Shown: piece after piece, positions 1 through 8,778 of the stretch | Numbering within the stretch: the first letter of the stretch is position 1 | Layout of the letters: each line of letters opens with the position of its first letter | Source of the DNA: Nocardiopsis quinghaiensis | GTDB taxonomy: Bacteria > Actinomycetota > Actinomycetes > Streptosporangiales > Streptosporangiaceae | Direction of reading: 5' to 3' | Length of the DNA: 64,000 nucleotides | Assembly (NCBI RefSeq): GCF_008638365.1 | Contig: NZ_VWVU01000005.1 | Span: forward strand, 186,001-250,000 | Translations under genes and position numbers: made by a program | Notes under the pieces: model-generated | Databases searched by the model: none | What the model was told of the DNA's origin: nothing | The model's input: only the letters and a program-made list of their open reading frames with translations

Positions 1-258
1 CGTGGCGATCCACTCGTAGTTCCACACGGAGATGCCCGTCTCGAACCCGGCACCTGCCAGACCCAGGTACTGCGTGCCCCCGAACTGGGTGGCGTAGAGG
101 GAGAACCCGACCACCGGCCAGACCATCGTGCGGCCGGCGAGGAAGTAGCTCTCGGAGCCCTTCTGCTTGCGCCCCACCCACAGGGCCACGCCCACGATCG
201 CGGCCACACACGCCGCGATGGCCACCATGTCGATCACGGTGAGTTCGAAATCCGGCAC
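1..258 (-). CDS. Sodium:solute symporter, N-terminal part (runs off left edge)
   Basis: This is the 5' end of a membrane transporter gene whose remainder lies left of the window; 86 codons are visible. The translation starts with an extracytoplasmic stub and a first membrane helix, followed by a short polar loop and the segment SYFLAGRTMVWP, then a second helix with TQFGGTQYLGLAG. This order is typical of the sodium:solute symporter (SSS) family, which couples sodium entry to uptake of sugars, amino acids or organic acids. I chose the GTG at 258 because AGGAGG lies 5 nt upstream; the ATG two bases further upstream is in another frame that stops quickly. The substrate cannot be told from this part. 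The family call is fairly secure. Confidence 0.8.
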   Translation of the reverse strand, partial: MPDFELTVIDMVAIAACVAAIVGVALWVGRKQKGSESYFLAGRTMVWPVVGFSLYATQFGGTQYLGLAGAGFETGISVWNYEWIAT

Positions 259-557
259 ATCCTCCTCCTAGCGGTGGTCGCTGTCGCGGCGGCCGGGCCG
301 CGACCGTGGGTCGCTTCCGTGGTCCTCGGCGTGGAGGACCGGTACCGAGTGGCGGGCTTCGCGGACCAGGCGGAGGGGGACCGCCCGGCGTGCGGCGCCG
401 CACGGTGCTCCCGCCTCGGGCCCCGACGGCCCCGAGCCCCGCGCCGACCGCGGAAGCGGTGCCGGTCACCGTCATCTCGTTCCGCCTGCCCCACCGCACC
501 CGTGCGTATGCGGGATCGACGCCCCGGGCGCCGGATCCGACCGGTTGACCCCTCCCT

Positions 558-570
558 CGTGTGTCACACG
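558..570. promoter_or_regulatory. Perfect inverted repeat CGTGTG-T-CACACG, candidate operator
   Basis: A 6-bp perfect inverted repeat with a one-base centre sits in the 490-bp space between the divergent symporter and dehydrogenase genes. The rest of that space (259-748) holds no ORF with convincing codon use and no other clear signal, apart from TTGACC at 545-550 without a good -10 partner. A role as operator for either neighbour is inference from position only. Confidence 0.3.
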
Positions 571-748
571 CGGCAGCCGGGTAGCCGCTTGGCAGAATCG
601 CCGGGTAGGCGGGAGCGCCTCCGCCTCCTCCGGGCCGTCGGCCGGGTGCCCGCCCGGTCGGCCGACGCCCCGGGGCCGTTCGCTCGGCAGGGCGGCCCGA
701 CGGCGACCCAGCAGTGGACGAGCGGCTCGGACGAAGGGATGGACGATC

Positions 749-1795
749 ATGCGTGCTCTGACAGTGGTGCCGTCGCAGGCCGACACGGTGCGGGTGGGTG
801 AGGCCGAGGCCCCCGTGCCGGGCGCGGGGGAGCTGCTCGTCGACGGCCTCGCGCTGGGCGTGTGCGGTACCGACCGCGAGATCGCCCGGGGCGAGTACGG
901 TGAGGCGCCGCCCGGCGAGGAGCACCTGGTCCTGGGGCACGAGTCCCTGGGGCGGGTGCGCGAGGCACCGGACGGCAGCGGCTTCGCGCCGGGTGACCTG
1001 GTGGTCGGGGTCGTGCGGCGGCCCGACCCCGAGCCGTGCGGCGCGTGCGGGCACGGCGAGTTCGACATGTGCCGCAACGGGCGGTTCACCGAACGCGGCA
1101 TCAAGGGCATCCACGGCTACGGGGCGCAGCAGTGGACGGTGGAGGCCGACTACGCGGTCAGGCTCGACCCGTCGCTGGAACGCGTCGGCGTGCTGATGGA
1201 ACCCACCACGATCGTCGCCAAGGCGTGGGAGCAGATCGAGAGGATCGGAAACCGGGCCTGGTTCGATCCGCGCCGCCTGCTCGTCACCGGCGCCGGGCCG
1301 ATCGGCCTGCTGGCCGCCCTGCTCGGGGTCCAGCGCGGACTCGACGTGCACGTCCTGGACCGGGTGGAGACGGGGCCCAAACCCGACCTGGTGACCGACC
1401 TGGGAGCGACGTACCACACCGGGGGCATCGCCGACGTCGTCGCCGGGGGAGAGCCCGACGTGATCATCGAGGCCACCGGCGCGTCCCCGCTCATCCTGGA
1501 CGCGATGACCCACAACGCGCCCTACGGCATCGTCTGCCTCACCGGCATCTCCACGAGCGGCCGGACGATCGGTATCGACGCGGGCGCGGTCAACCGCGAG
1601 ATCGTCCTGGAGAACGACGTGCTCGTCGGGTCCGTCAACGCCAACCTGCGCCACTACGAACTGGCCGCCCAGGCGCTGGCCCGGGCCGACCGCTCCTGGC
1701 TGGAGCGGATGATCACCCGGCGGCTGCCGCTGGAGCGCGCGCACGAGGCGTTCGAGCCCGGCGGCGACAACATCAAGACCGTCATCGACCTCTGA
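749..1795 (+). CDS. Zinc-dependent glucose 1-dehydrogenase-like oxidoreductase
   Basis: The 348-aa product is a medium-chain zinc alcohol dehydrogenase of the glucose 1-dehydrogenase type, which oxidises an aldose to the lactone with NAD(P)+. Visible marks are Cys39 in CGTD and His64-Glu65 in GHE (catalytic zinc), a cysteine-rich structural-zinc loop around residues 92-105 (CGACGHGEFDMC), the Rossmann loop VTGAGPIGLL near residue 178, and a C-terminal region with GSVNANLRHY that is characteristic of the glucose dehydrogenase C-terminal domain. Length matches the family. The ATG at 749 has a weak GGA-type ribosome site; the ORF is open further upstream but without conserved sequence. A neighbouring sugar-type symporter is compatible with sugar use. 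The exact sugar is unknown. Confidence 0.75.
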   Translation: MRALTVVPSQADTVRVGEAEAPVPGAGELLVDGLALGVCGTDREIARGEYGEAPPGEEHLVLGHESLGRVREAPDGSGFAPGDLVVGVVRRPDPEPCGACGHGEFDMCRNGRFTERGIKGIHGYGAQQWTVEADYAVRLDPSLERVGVLMEPTTIVAKAWEQIERIGNRAWFDPRRLLVTGAGPIGLLAALLGVQRGLDVHVLDRVETGPKPDLVTDLGATYHTGGIADVVAGGEPDVIIEATGASPLILDAMTHNAPYGIVCLTGISTSGRTIGIDAGAVNREIVLENDVLVGSVNANLRHYELAAQALARADRSWLERMITRRLPLERAHEAFEPGGDNIKTVIDL

Positions 1796-2180
1796 GCGGG
1801 TCTGGCAGCTTCGTGGGACCACGGATTCGCTGTGGCCGCGGTCGGTGTTCCGGACGGCCGCGGTTCACCGGTGGCCGGCTGGTTCCGACGGCCCCTCTCC
1901 CTCCCGGACGCGACTCCCGCCCGGGCACACCGCGGACCGGCCGATCTCACACGGCCCGCTCACGTCCCGGCCAACGGGGGAACCCGAACCGCAAGCAGTG
2001 CGACCGGTCCGGTCACGCGGGGGCTGAAAAGGCTCTGAGCTCGGACAGGTCTTTTGCGGGTGGAATCACCGAATCCCTTTGCAGCGAGGTCGTGCGGGAC
2101 TCTTTCCGCTGCCTCCGGGGAGCGGGAAGCGGAGGGGAGGGCGGGGAATCGGTGAAAGCACGTGTTGTTTCGGAGTGTTA

Positions 2181-2209
2181 TTGACATCTGGCTCACCGTG
2201 TCGAATATT
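2181..2209 (+). promoter_or_regulatory. Sigma-70 type promoter for the secreted hydrolase
   Basis: TTGACA at 2181-2186 and AATATT at 2204-2209 are separated by exactly 17 bp, close to the housekeeping consensus and standing out in an otherwise GC-rich stretch. It lies 64 bp before the ATG at 2273. The preceding 1796-2180 holds no gene I can support. Confidence 0.65.
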
Positions 2210-2272
2210 CGGTGTTCAGCGCGCTGGAATATGACCGTCAATATTCTCCGTACACCTCGTGAGGAGCATGGA

Positions 2273-3124
2273 ATGGGAGCACGATATCTGGCTCGGCGTG
2301 CGTCGTCCGCCTTTCTCGGCCTGCTGATGGCCGCCGCCCTGGTCCCCGCGTCGTCGGCGGCCGCCGACACCGTGGAGACCATGGGCGGGTCGGGGCCCTA
2401 CGACGCCGAGTACGTCACCACACTGCGCCTGCGTGACCACACCATCTACCGTCCCGTCGACCTGCCCGAGAACGAACAGCTGCCCATCGTCGCCTGGGGC
2501 AACGGCGCCTGCCGCGCCGACGGGACGTGGTTCGAGAACTTCCTCACCGAGATCGCCTCGCACGGTTTCCTGGTCATCGCCAACGGTCGTCCGGGCGGCT
2601 CCGGCAGGACCGACGCCGAGATGCTCACCGAGGCCGTCGACTGGGCGGTCGATGAGAACGACCGATGGTTCAGCCAGTACCGGGGCCACATCGACACCGA
2701 CAGCATCGCGGTCATGGGCCAGTCCTGCGGCGGCGTGGAGACCTACGAGGTCGCCGACGACCCGCGTATCGACACCACCGTGCTGTGGAACAGCGGCCTT
2801 CTGACCGACCGCGACAACGACCTGCTGGACGACCTGCACGCGCCCGTCGCCTACTTCACCGGAGGCCCCGACGACATCGCCTACGAGAACGCCGTGGACG
2901 ACTACGGCCGGCTGCCGCAGGGCCTGCCCGCGTTCATGGGCCACCTGGACGTCGGTCACTACGGAACCTTCGGAGAGCCCGACGGCGGCGAGTACGGCCG
3001 TGTGGGCGTCGCCTGGCTGAAGTGGCGGCTCAAGGGCGACCAGCAGGCCCGACAGGAGTTCGTCGGCCCTGACTGCGGCCTGTGCTCCACCGAGTGGGAC
3101 GTGCGGCAGAAGAACCTCACGTAG
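2273..3124 (+). CDS. Secreted alpha/beta hydrolase
   Basis: The 283-aa product starts with a Sec-type signal peptide (MGARYLARRASS, then a hydrophobic stretch ending near ASSAAA at about residue 32). The mature part has an alpha/beta-hydrolase core: PIVAWGNGAC near the oxyanion loop, nucleophile elbow GQSCGG with Ser151, and a late His in HLDVGHYG. It resembles the extracellular hydrolases of the dienelactone hydrolase/PET-hydrolase-like superfamily. Substrate is not predictable. The ATG at 2273 is preceded by GAGGAG with 6-nt spacing and a good promoter; earlier in-frame ATGs would bury the signal peptide. The gene is monocistronic, with a terminator behind it. Confidence 0.75.
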   Translation: MGARYLARRASSAFLGLLMAAALVPASSAAADTVETMGGSGPYDAEYVTTLRLRDHTIYRPVDLPENEQLPIVAWGNGACRADGTWFENFLTEIASHGFLVIANGRPGGSGRTDAEMLTEAVDWAVDENDRWFSQYRGHIDTDSIAVMGQSCGGVETYEVADDPRIDTTVLWNSGLLTDRDNDLLDDLHAPVAYFTGGPDDIAYENAVDDYGRLPQGLPAFMGHLDVGHYGTFGEPDGGEYGRVGVAWLKWRLKGDQQARQEFVGPDCGLCSTEWDVRQKNLT

Positions 3125-3153
3125 GACCACCGGGCTTACCGGTTCCACGGATT

Positions 3154-3187
3154 CCCCGGGCGGTCGATGGCAGGCGACCGTCCGGGG
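3154..3187 (+). terminator. Rho-independent-like hairpin after the hydrolase
   Basis: Arms 3154-3166 and 3175-3187 pair over 13 bp with one G-U wobble around an 8-nt loop, 30 nt after the stop codon of the hydrolase. There is no clear T tract, as is common in actinomycetes. Confidence 0.55.
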
Positions 3188-3397
3188 TCCGGCCGTCTTG
3201 TCATGCGGTGAACCCGTTGCCCGGATCGGTCCGCTCTCATGTGCTCCCGTGGTGTTTCGCGGCCGAATCGCGAGAAGTCCGCATTCTGGAGCCCTCCGTG
3301 TCCGGGTGATTGCTTTGGGTGGTCGGAGAATGAGGTGAGGTGACGTGGTGCGCCCGGCGGCCGCTCGCCGAGCCGACCGGAAGAGGGAGCCACCACC

Positions 3398-4345
3398 ATG
3401 CCCATCCACCGAACCGCCTCCGGGAGCCGCGACGGGACGCGGACCCTCGTCGCCGTTCTCACCGCGGCTCTCGCCGTCGGGACACCGTCGGCAGCCGGGT
3501 CCGTGACCGGATCCGTGGCCGGAGCCCGGGAGCCGATCTGTGTCTCGGAGTCGCGCCCCGAGGCCGCGAAGCGCCTCAACGAGCGGATCCTGCGGGAGAC
3601 GGACGGGCGCGAGGGAACCGTCGCGGTGGGGGTCTCCGCCTACGACGGCGATCTCACCTGCGGACTCGACCCCGACGCCGGATTCGACGCGGCCAGCGTC
3701 GGCAAGGTCGTCGTCCTCGGCGCGCTGTTGCGCACCGCAGTGGACGAGGGGCGCGAGCTCACCGCAGAGGAGGAGAGGCTGGCGACCGACATGATCACCG
3801 TGTCCGACAACGACGCGGCCGGGGAACTGTACGGCCGGCTCGGCTCCGAGCGCGTCCAGCGCTTCCTCGACCTGGCCGGGATGGACCAGACGAAGCTGCA
3901 TCCCGAGAACTACGTCGGACTGATGAGGATCACCGCTGGTGACCAGCTCGTCCTGCTCGGCCTGCTGCGCACGGACAACGACGTGCTCGGCGCGGACGAG
4001 CGCTCCTACGCACGCGGTCTCATGGGCGACGTCGTCGAGGACCAGAGGTGGGGAGTGTCCGGCGGGGCTCCCGAGGGTGCCGAGGTGTACCTGAAGAACG
4101 GCTGGCTGCCCCACAAGGGCACGGACACCTGGCGGGTGAACAGCGTGGGCGGCTTCAGGGGCACGCCGGCGGGGGACTACGACCTCGTCGTCCTCACCGA
4201 CGACGGTCCGGGCATGCGGTACGGGGTGGAGACCATCGAGTCCGTGGCCGTGGGAGTGCACTCCGCCCTCGCGGGCGGGGAGGGGCGCACCCAGAGGCCG
4301 CGGGCCTGGTCGCCGCCCCCCTCCGACGGCTCCGACCGCGCCTGA
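3398..4345 (+). CDS. Secreted class A beta-lactamase-related serine hydrolase
   Basis: The 315-aa protein has an N-terminal signal sequence and a penicillin-binding/beta-lactamase fold. I see the SxxK motif (Ser100-Val-Gly-Lys103), SDN at 136-138 and a KNG at 233-235 in the place of the usual KTG. This set matches the class A-like serine hydrolase family (Beta-lactamase2) common in actinomycetes; whether it hydrolyses beta-lactams is doubtful because KTG is altered and no convincing omega-loop glutamate motif is seen. It carries a proline/arginine-rich tail after residue 290. The ATG at 3398 has AGAGGGAG upstream. It stands alone between two terminators. Confidence 0.7.
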   Translation: MPIHRTASGSRDGTRTLVAVLTAALAVGTPSAAGSVTGSVAGAREPICVSESRPEAAKRLNERILRETDGREGTVAVGVSAYDGDLTCGLDPDAGFDAASVGKVVVLGALLRTAVDEGRELTAEEERLATDMITVSDNDAAGELYGRLGSERVQRFLDLAGMDQTKLHPENYVGLMRITAGDQLVLLGLLRTDNDVLGADERSYARGLMGDVVEDQRWGVSGGAPEGAEVYLKNGWLPHKGTDTWRVNSVGGFRGTPAGDYDLVVLTDDGPGMRYGVETIESVAVGVHSALAGGEGRTQRPRAWSPPPSDGSDRA

Positions 4346-4358
4346 GCTCGACCGTGCC

Positions 4359-4392
4359 CGGCCCCGGACGGGACCGGTCCCGCCCGGGGCCG
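4359..4392 (+). terminator. Long GC-rich palindrome after the beta-lactamase-like gene
   Basis: A 34-bp near-perfect palindrome (17-bp arms, one mismatch) begins 13 bp after the stop codon. It probably ends transcription. The rest of the gap to 4649 contains a locally AT-rich patch at 4482-4525 starting with TTGACT, but no convincing -10 at the right distance. Confidence 0.5.
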
Positions 4393-4649
4393 ATCCGGGA
4401 CGCGTGCCGCCGCGTGCTGTCGCGGGGGCACGCGGGCACGCGGATTCCACACCGAGACACCCACAGGAGGAACAAGAGCCGTTGACTATGGTTGGCCATA
4501 TTCACAAGTCATGGTGTATGTTGTACTTACGCCCGAGGGGATGTGTCTTCCCTTGGCAGGGAAGGGCGTGAACATGCCGTCCCGCCCTCTCCGTCGCCCG
4601 TCGTCCCCCCGGCGCGCGGCTCCCCCGTACGCACAGACCGGAGCACACC

Positions 4650-5217
4650 ATGACCCAGCCCCAGCAGCCGCCCTACGGTCAGTCCATGCCGCCCGCGCCC
4701 CCCCGGGCAGGGCATGTCCACGGGAAAGAAGTTCGGTCTCGGGTGCGGTGGATGCCTCGGTGTTCTCCTCGTCCTGCTCCTGCTCGGCGGGTGTGTGGCC
4801 GCGCTGTCCGGCGGCGTGTCCGAAAGCGGGGCCCCGGAGCCCGCCGCCACCGAGGAGGAGACGGCTCAGGAGGAGGACGAGGACGCTCCCGCCGAGGAGG
4901 AGGGCGCTCCGGAGGAGGAAGGCACCCCGGACGAGGCCGAGGAGGAGCCCGAAGTCGTGGAGGAGGAGACTCCTTCGACGATCGGCAACGGTGTTCACCG
5001 CGTCGGTGAGGACATCGAACCCGGCACGTACACGACCGATGGTCCGAACCCGGACGACATCGTCCCCATGTGCTACTACGCACGCTTGTCCGGGCTGTCC
5101 GGGGAGTTCGATGACATCATCGCCAACAACAACATCGAGGGACCCGGTTCCCTCGTGGTCCAGGAGGGCGACGCCGCCCTGGAGTTGTCCGGCGGCTGTG
5201 AGTGGACGCTGGAATAG
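4650..5217 (+). pseudogene. Acidic membrane-anchored protein, split by an apparent frameshift in a C7 run
   Basis: Two reading frames together make one protein. From ATG 4650 (GGAG upstream) the frame gives a proline/glutamine-rich start, MTQPQQPPYGQSMPPAPP. After the seven C at 4698-4704 the meaningful frame changes: GQGMSTGKKFG, a cysteine-containing transmembrane segment, a long Glu-rich linker, and a C-terminal extracellular domain with GEDIEPGTYTTDG and paired Cys (CYYARL, GGCEW). Removing one C would join them into a normal protein of about 188 aa. As written, a 167-aa product could start at ATG 4714 but with a weak ribosome site. It may be a sequencing error, a real mutation or slippage. 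This domain architecture is common in actinomycetes; function unknown. Confidence 0.6.
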
Positions 5218-5459
5218 CCGTCGGAGGAGTGGGAGCGGCCCGGCCGTGTTGGTGGGCCACTCGGCCCCCGATCCGTTCGCGGCCGTGGCGGATGCTTCGG
5301 CGTCCTTCTCGCCCCGCTCCTGATGGACGGGCGGTCCGGACGGGGACCGCCCCCAAGCGGACCGCTGGTCGAACGAGTGGGTTCGGCCAGTGGTCCGCGC
5401 CCGTGCGTTGCCCGGCCGCGGGTCCGCCCGCGGAGGTCCGCCCGGAGAACCCCGCGGGG

Positions 5460-6269
5460 TCAGGGTTTGCGGGCGACCGCTCCCCGCATGGCGATGTCGA
5501 GATGGGCGCCGATCTCGGGCTGCCCCGTGCGCCACCGCGTCACCGGTACGATTCCGGGGTCGAGCAGCTCCAGGCCGTCGAAGTAGGCGGCGAACTCCTC
5601 CGGCGTGTGGGAACGGTAGGCTAGGGCCGCTCCCTCGTTCCACTGCTCCAGCGCCGTGGCCGCGTCGGGGTCGTCGGGCATCACGTGGTCGCCCACCATC
5701 ACGAAGCTCCCCGGGGCGAGAGCGTCCTTGTAGCGGCTCATGGTGTCGAGGGCCTCCGCCAGGTCGGGGATGTGCCCGAGCGTGCCCACGACGCTGAGCG
5801 CCACGGGGCGGTCGAAGTCCAGCAGTTCGCTCGCCGCCTCCAGGACTCTGCCGGTGTCGCGCAGGTCGGTGTCCACGAACTGGGTGGCGCCCTCCTCGCT
5901 GCTCACCAGCAGGGCCCGGGCGTGGGCCAGGACCATCGGGTCGTCGTCGACGTAGACCACCCGGGACTCGGGGGCCACGGACTGGGCCACCTCGTGGGTG
6001 TTGTCGTACGTCGGCAGGCCCGTGCCGATGTCCAGGAACTGCCGGATCCCCTCGTCACGGGCCAGGAGGGTGATGCCGCGGACCAGGAAGCCACGGCCCG
6101 CCCGGGCGTCGACGGCGATGTTCGGGTAGGTGCGCAGGATCTGCTCGCCGAGTTCGCGGTCGACGGGGTAGTGGTCCTTGCCGCCGAGCCAGTAGTTCCA
6201 CACCCGTGCGGAGTGCGCCACGGTGGTGTCGACGCCGGCCGGGGGCGCGGGGTCGTGGGGGTGGGTCAT
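5460..6269 (-). CDS. SAM-dependent methyltransferase, DUF574 family
   Basis: The 269-aa product belongs to the actinobacterial DUF574 (Methyltransf_19) family. It shows the family opening ARVWNYWLGGKDHYPVDREL at residues 20-39, the SAM site FLDIGTGLPTYDNTHE near residue 75, an acidic residue pair YVDDDP near 105, and the late motif VMVGDHVMPDD. The substrate of this family is unknown. The ATG at 6269 overlaps the stop of a truncated upstream paralogue (ATGA), so translation may be coupled. About 240 bp to its right neighbour end (5218-5459) hold no gene; the two genes are convergent. Confidence 0.8.
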   Translation of the reverse strand: MTHPHDPAPPAGVDTTVAHSARVWNYWLGGKDHYPVDRELGEQILRTYPNIAVDARAGRGFLVRGITLLARDEGIRQFLDIGTGLPTYDNTHEVAQSVAPESRVVYVDDDPMVLAHARALLVSSEEGATQFVDTDLRDTGRVLEAASELLDFDRPVALSVVGTLGHIPDLAEALDTMSRYKDALAPGSFVMVGDHVMPDDPDAATALEQWNEGAALAYRSHTPEEFAAYFDGLELLDPGIVPVTRWRTGQPEIGAHLDIAMRGAVARKP

Positions 6270-6415
6270 CGTGTTCGTCCGATCCGTTCGTGTGCCGCGA
6301 TCTGCTCGTCGAGTCCGCGGTCGGCGGGGTGGTGCTCCGTGCCGCCCAGCCAGTAGTCGAGCACACGCGCCGGGTGGGCAACGGCGGTGTCGTCCACGGC
6401 GGGAGCGTCCGTCAC
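6266..6415 (-). pseudogene. Truncated DUF574 methyltransferase paralogue
   Basis: A 49-codon frame from GTG 6415 (GGAGAGG 6 nt upstream) encodes only the N-terminal family signature, ARVLDYWLGGTEHHPADRGL, and then stops in the ATGA overlap with the full-length methyltransferase. It lacks the SAM-binding core. It looks like the leftover of a tandem duplication, though its intact ribosome site and start/stop overlap could make it a translated leader for the downstream gene. Confidence 0.55.
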
Positions 6416-6621
6416 GGGAAGCCTCTCCGTCACCGGAGGTGTGATGCCGTGCATTGTCCCGGTCTCCAGGTGCGCAGCGCAAGCCCGAAAGCCCTGTGGC
6501 ACAGGCGTTCGGGCTGATCGGCCGATGCTTTCGCCAAGCCCGCGCGGGCGGGACCCGACGGACCGGGCGGACCGGACCAGAGCTCCGGAACCCGGACCGG
6601 GCGCACCGGGTGCGGCCGACC

Positions 6622-6865
6622 GCCGCGAACCAGCTGCCCGTCCTCGGCGGATCGTGCCGGACGGGTGGGCGCTGGCTTTTGGAGCGCTGGGTCTGCTGTC
6701 GGCGGTCACGGGTCCGCACATGAGTTCGACCTGGCCGCTCGCGCCGGGCGGGTTCGCCTTCGGCAACATCGTCTTCGGTGAGCCGAGCCTGGTGTTCGGT
6801 ATGGGGTTGGCGTCGTTCGGTGTCGCTGCGGCGGGTCGGGTCTTTCAGTGGTCAACACCATGTGG
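6622..6865 (+). pseudogene. Degraded copy of the DUF981 membrane protein gene
   Basis: The DNA matches the intact gene at 31478-32197 and part of its 5' leader, but with internal deletions. 6622-6650 resembles leader bases 31332-31360; 6644-6800 matches coding bases from 31618 to 31773; 6791-6850 continues at 31885; the last bases of the gene (GTGGTCAACACCATGTG) follow directly. The joins fall at short direct repeats such as CTCGGCGG and GGTGTTCGG. No start codon with a ribosome site remains. Clear non-functional paralogue. Confidence 0.75.
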
Positions 6866-6906
6866 CCCGTTCGCCGGGGGCGCCTCCGGCGAACGGGCGC
6901 CGGGCC

Positions 6907-7851
6907 TCACGTCAGCTCGGGATCGTTCTCGGCCAGAGAGCTGAGCGAGGGGTTGAAGGCGTCGCGCAGGGAGTCGCCCAGCAGGTTGAACGCGATGACG
7001 ACCAGAGTGATCCCCACACCGGGGAAGACAGCCGACCACCAGGCCAGACGCAGGGTCTTCTGGGCGTCGGCGAGCATACTCCCGAGTGAGAACCCGGGAG
7101 GCTGCACACCCAGGCCCAGCAGGCTGAGCGAACTCTCGACCAGGATCAGCGTGCCCACGCTCGTGGACCACAGGATGATGACGGGCCCCAGGACGTTGGG
7201 GGTGATGTGGCGTACCAGCACCCTGACGGGGGAGGCGCCCGTGGTGCGGGCCGCGGTGACGAAGTCCAGCCGCTTGGTCTGCTGCACCGAGGACACGATG
7301 GTCCGCGCGTAGTTGGTCCATCCCCAGAACGCCAGCACCAGCATCAGCAGGACGACGCTGGGTCCCGCGAACGCGGCCAGGGCGATACCGACGGCCGCGA
7401 AGGGTACCGCGAACTGGATGTCGGCCATCCGCATGAGGAATCCGCCGACGAAGCGCTCGTAGTAGCCGGCCAACAGGCCCAGTGTCAGGCCGATGACCGC
7501 GGTCGCGGTGGCGGTCAGGAAGCCGATGAGGAGGCTGAGCCGGAGCCCGACGAGGATACGGCTGAACACGTCGCGGCCCAGGGGGTCGGTCCCGAGCAGG
7601 TGGCCGCCCTCGCCTCCCATCCAGGACGGGGGCTCGTTCGTCGCGGTCAACACCTGGTCGGTCGGGTTGTGCGTGGCGATCAGCTCCGCGAAGCAGGCGA
7701 CCAGCACAAGGGCCGTGATCATCAGGACGGCGATCCTGCCCATGGGTGCGGCCCACACCCTGCCCAGGATCTCTCTGCCGCGGGACGTGCTGCGGGGCAC
7801 CGGGGCCGGCTCGGGTGCCGCGGAGTTCTGTGGGGTTGCCGTGCTGTTCAA
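6907..7851 (-). CDS. ABC transporter permease, DppC/OppC type
   Basis: The 314-aa product is the second permease of a peptide/nickel-type ABC importer. It has a cytoplasmic Ser/Pro-rich N-terminus, a first helix near residue 40, the family block LLGTDPLGRDVFSRIL around residue 86, and the EAA loop that contacts the ATPases (TAARTTGASPVRVLVRHITPN near residue 205). The TTG start at 7851 overlaps the stop of the first permease (TTGA), which implies coupled translation. It is the last gene of the operon that begins with the binding protein at 13914. Ligand unknown: the subfamily moves peptides, nickel chelates, opines or glycosides. Confidence 0.85.
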   Translation of the reverse strand: MNSTATPQNSAAPEPAPVPRSTSRGREILGRVWAAPMGRIAVLMITALVLVACFAELIATHNPTDQVLTATNEPPSWMGGEGGHLLGTDPLGRDVFSRILVGLRLSLLIGFLTATATAVIGLTLGLLAGYYERFVGGFLMRMADIQFAVPFAAVGIALAAFAGPSVVLLMLVLAFWGWTNYARTIVSSVQQTKRLDFVTAARTTGASPVRVLVRHITPNVLGPVIILWSTSVGTLILVESSLSLLGLGVQPPGFSLGSMLADAQKTLRLAWWSAVFPGVGITLVVIAFNLLGDSLRDAFNPSLSSLAENDPELT

Positions 7852-8774
7852 TGTGCCGCCTTCGTCCGTAGCCGCGGGTCGACCGTTCTGACGATGGTGT
7901 CCATGAGGATGTTCATCACGGTGATCAGCACCGCGAGGCTGAACACGCTCGCCTGGATCACCGGGAAGTCCCGGTTGGACACGCTCCCGACCAGGAGTGC
8001 GCCCAGCCCGTTGTAGTTGAGCAGGGGTTCGAGGATGAGCAGGGCGCTGAACATCAGGGAGAACTGGATGCCCAGCCATGCCAGGACGGGCGGCAGCGCG
8101 GTGGGCAGGGCGTGCAGGAGCAGCACCCGGGCCGGGCTGAGGCCCTTGGACCGGGCCGTGATGACGTGCCCTTCGGTGAAGGCGTCCAGCAGTTGGCCGC
8201 GCGTCAGCCGGCTCAGCGTCGCCAGCCCGTAGATGCTCAGCACGGTCCAGGGGATGACCAGCGCGGAGAAGCCGGCGTTGCCGGTGGCGGGCAGCCACTG
8301 CAGGTTGATGGAGAAGACCAGCACGAGCAGCATCGCGAGCCAGAAGTAGGGAACGCCGTCGAACAGGAACGTTACGACCATCAGGGAGCGGCCCGAGAGG
8401 CGGCTGGGCCGCAGCGACGCGTAGATGCCGATGGAGAGCGCGCCCAGCAGTGAGATGACCAGCGGCGGCAGCACGATCCACAGGCTCGGCCCCAGCCGTT
8501 CGAACACCATCTGCGAGGCGGGCAGGCTGAACATGAACGACTGCCCGAAGTCGAGCGTGAAGTTGGCGGTGACCGTGTTCAGGTACTGCACGGCCAAGGG
8601 CTGGTCCAGGCCGAACCGGGCACGGGTGGACGCGATGACTTCGGGGCTGGCGTCGGCGGGAGCCATCAGCGCCGCGGCGTCGCCGGAGAGCCGGACCAGG
8701 ACGAACAGCAGCGTGGAGACGCCGACCGCGACGAAGACGATGAGCGCGAGGCGCCGGACGAGGTAGGTCAGCAT
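7848..8774 (-). CDS. ABC transporter permease, DppB/OppB type
   Basis: The 308-aa product has the N-terminal helix of the DppB family (MLTYLVRRLALIVFV), the conserved ARFGLDQPLAVQYL segment near residue 53, five further membrane segments and the cytoplasmic EAA loop with ARSKGLSPARVLLLHALP near residue 205. With the DppC-type partner it forms the membrane channel of the importer. It starts 4 nt after the stop of the small helical protein gene and ends in overlap with the next permease. Confidence 0.85.
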   Translation of the reverse strand: MLTYLVRRLALIVFVAVGVSTLLFVLVRLSGDAAALMAPADASPEVIASTRARFGLDQPLAVQYLNTVTANFTLDFGQSFMFSLPASQMVFERLGPSLWIVLPPLVISLLGALSIGIYASLRPSRLSGRSLMVVTFLFDGVPYFWLAMLLVLVFSINLQWLPATGNAGFSALVIPWTVLSIYGLATLSRLTRGQLLDAFTEGHVITARSKGLSPARVLLLHALPTALPPVLAWLGIQFSLMFSALLILEPLLNYNGLGALLVGSVSNRDFPVIQASVFSLAVLITVMNILMDTIVRTVDPRLRTKAAH

Positions 8775-8778
8775 GGTG

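Noticed and set aside
3398..4345. Antibiotic-resistance beta-lactamase
   Set aside because: SxxK and SDN are present but KTG is KNG and the omega-loop Glu is not evident, so only the fold is claimed.
2216..4450. 744-codon open frame on the minus strand
   Set aside because: It is the antisense of the secreted hydrolase and the beta-lactamase-like gene, whose motifs and signal peptides are clear; long antisense frames are expected at this GC content.
4482..4525. Promoter beginning TTGACT
   Set aside because: No acceptable -10 hexamer at 16-18 bp, so not annotated.
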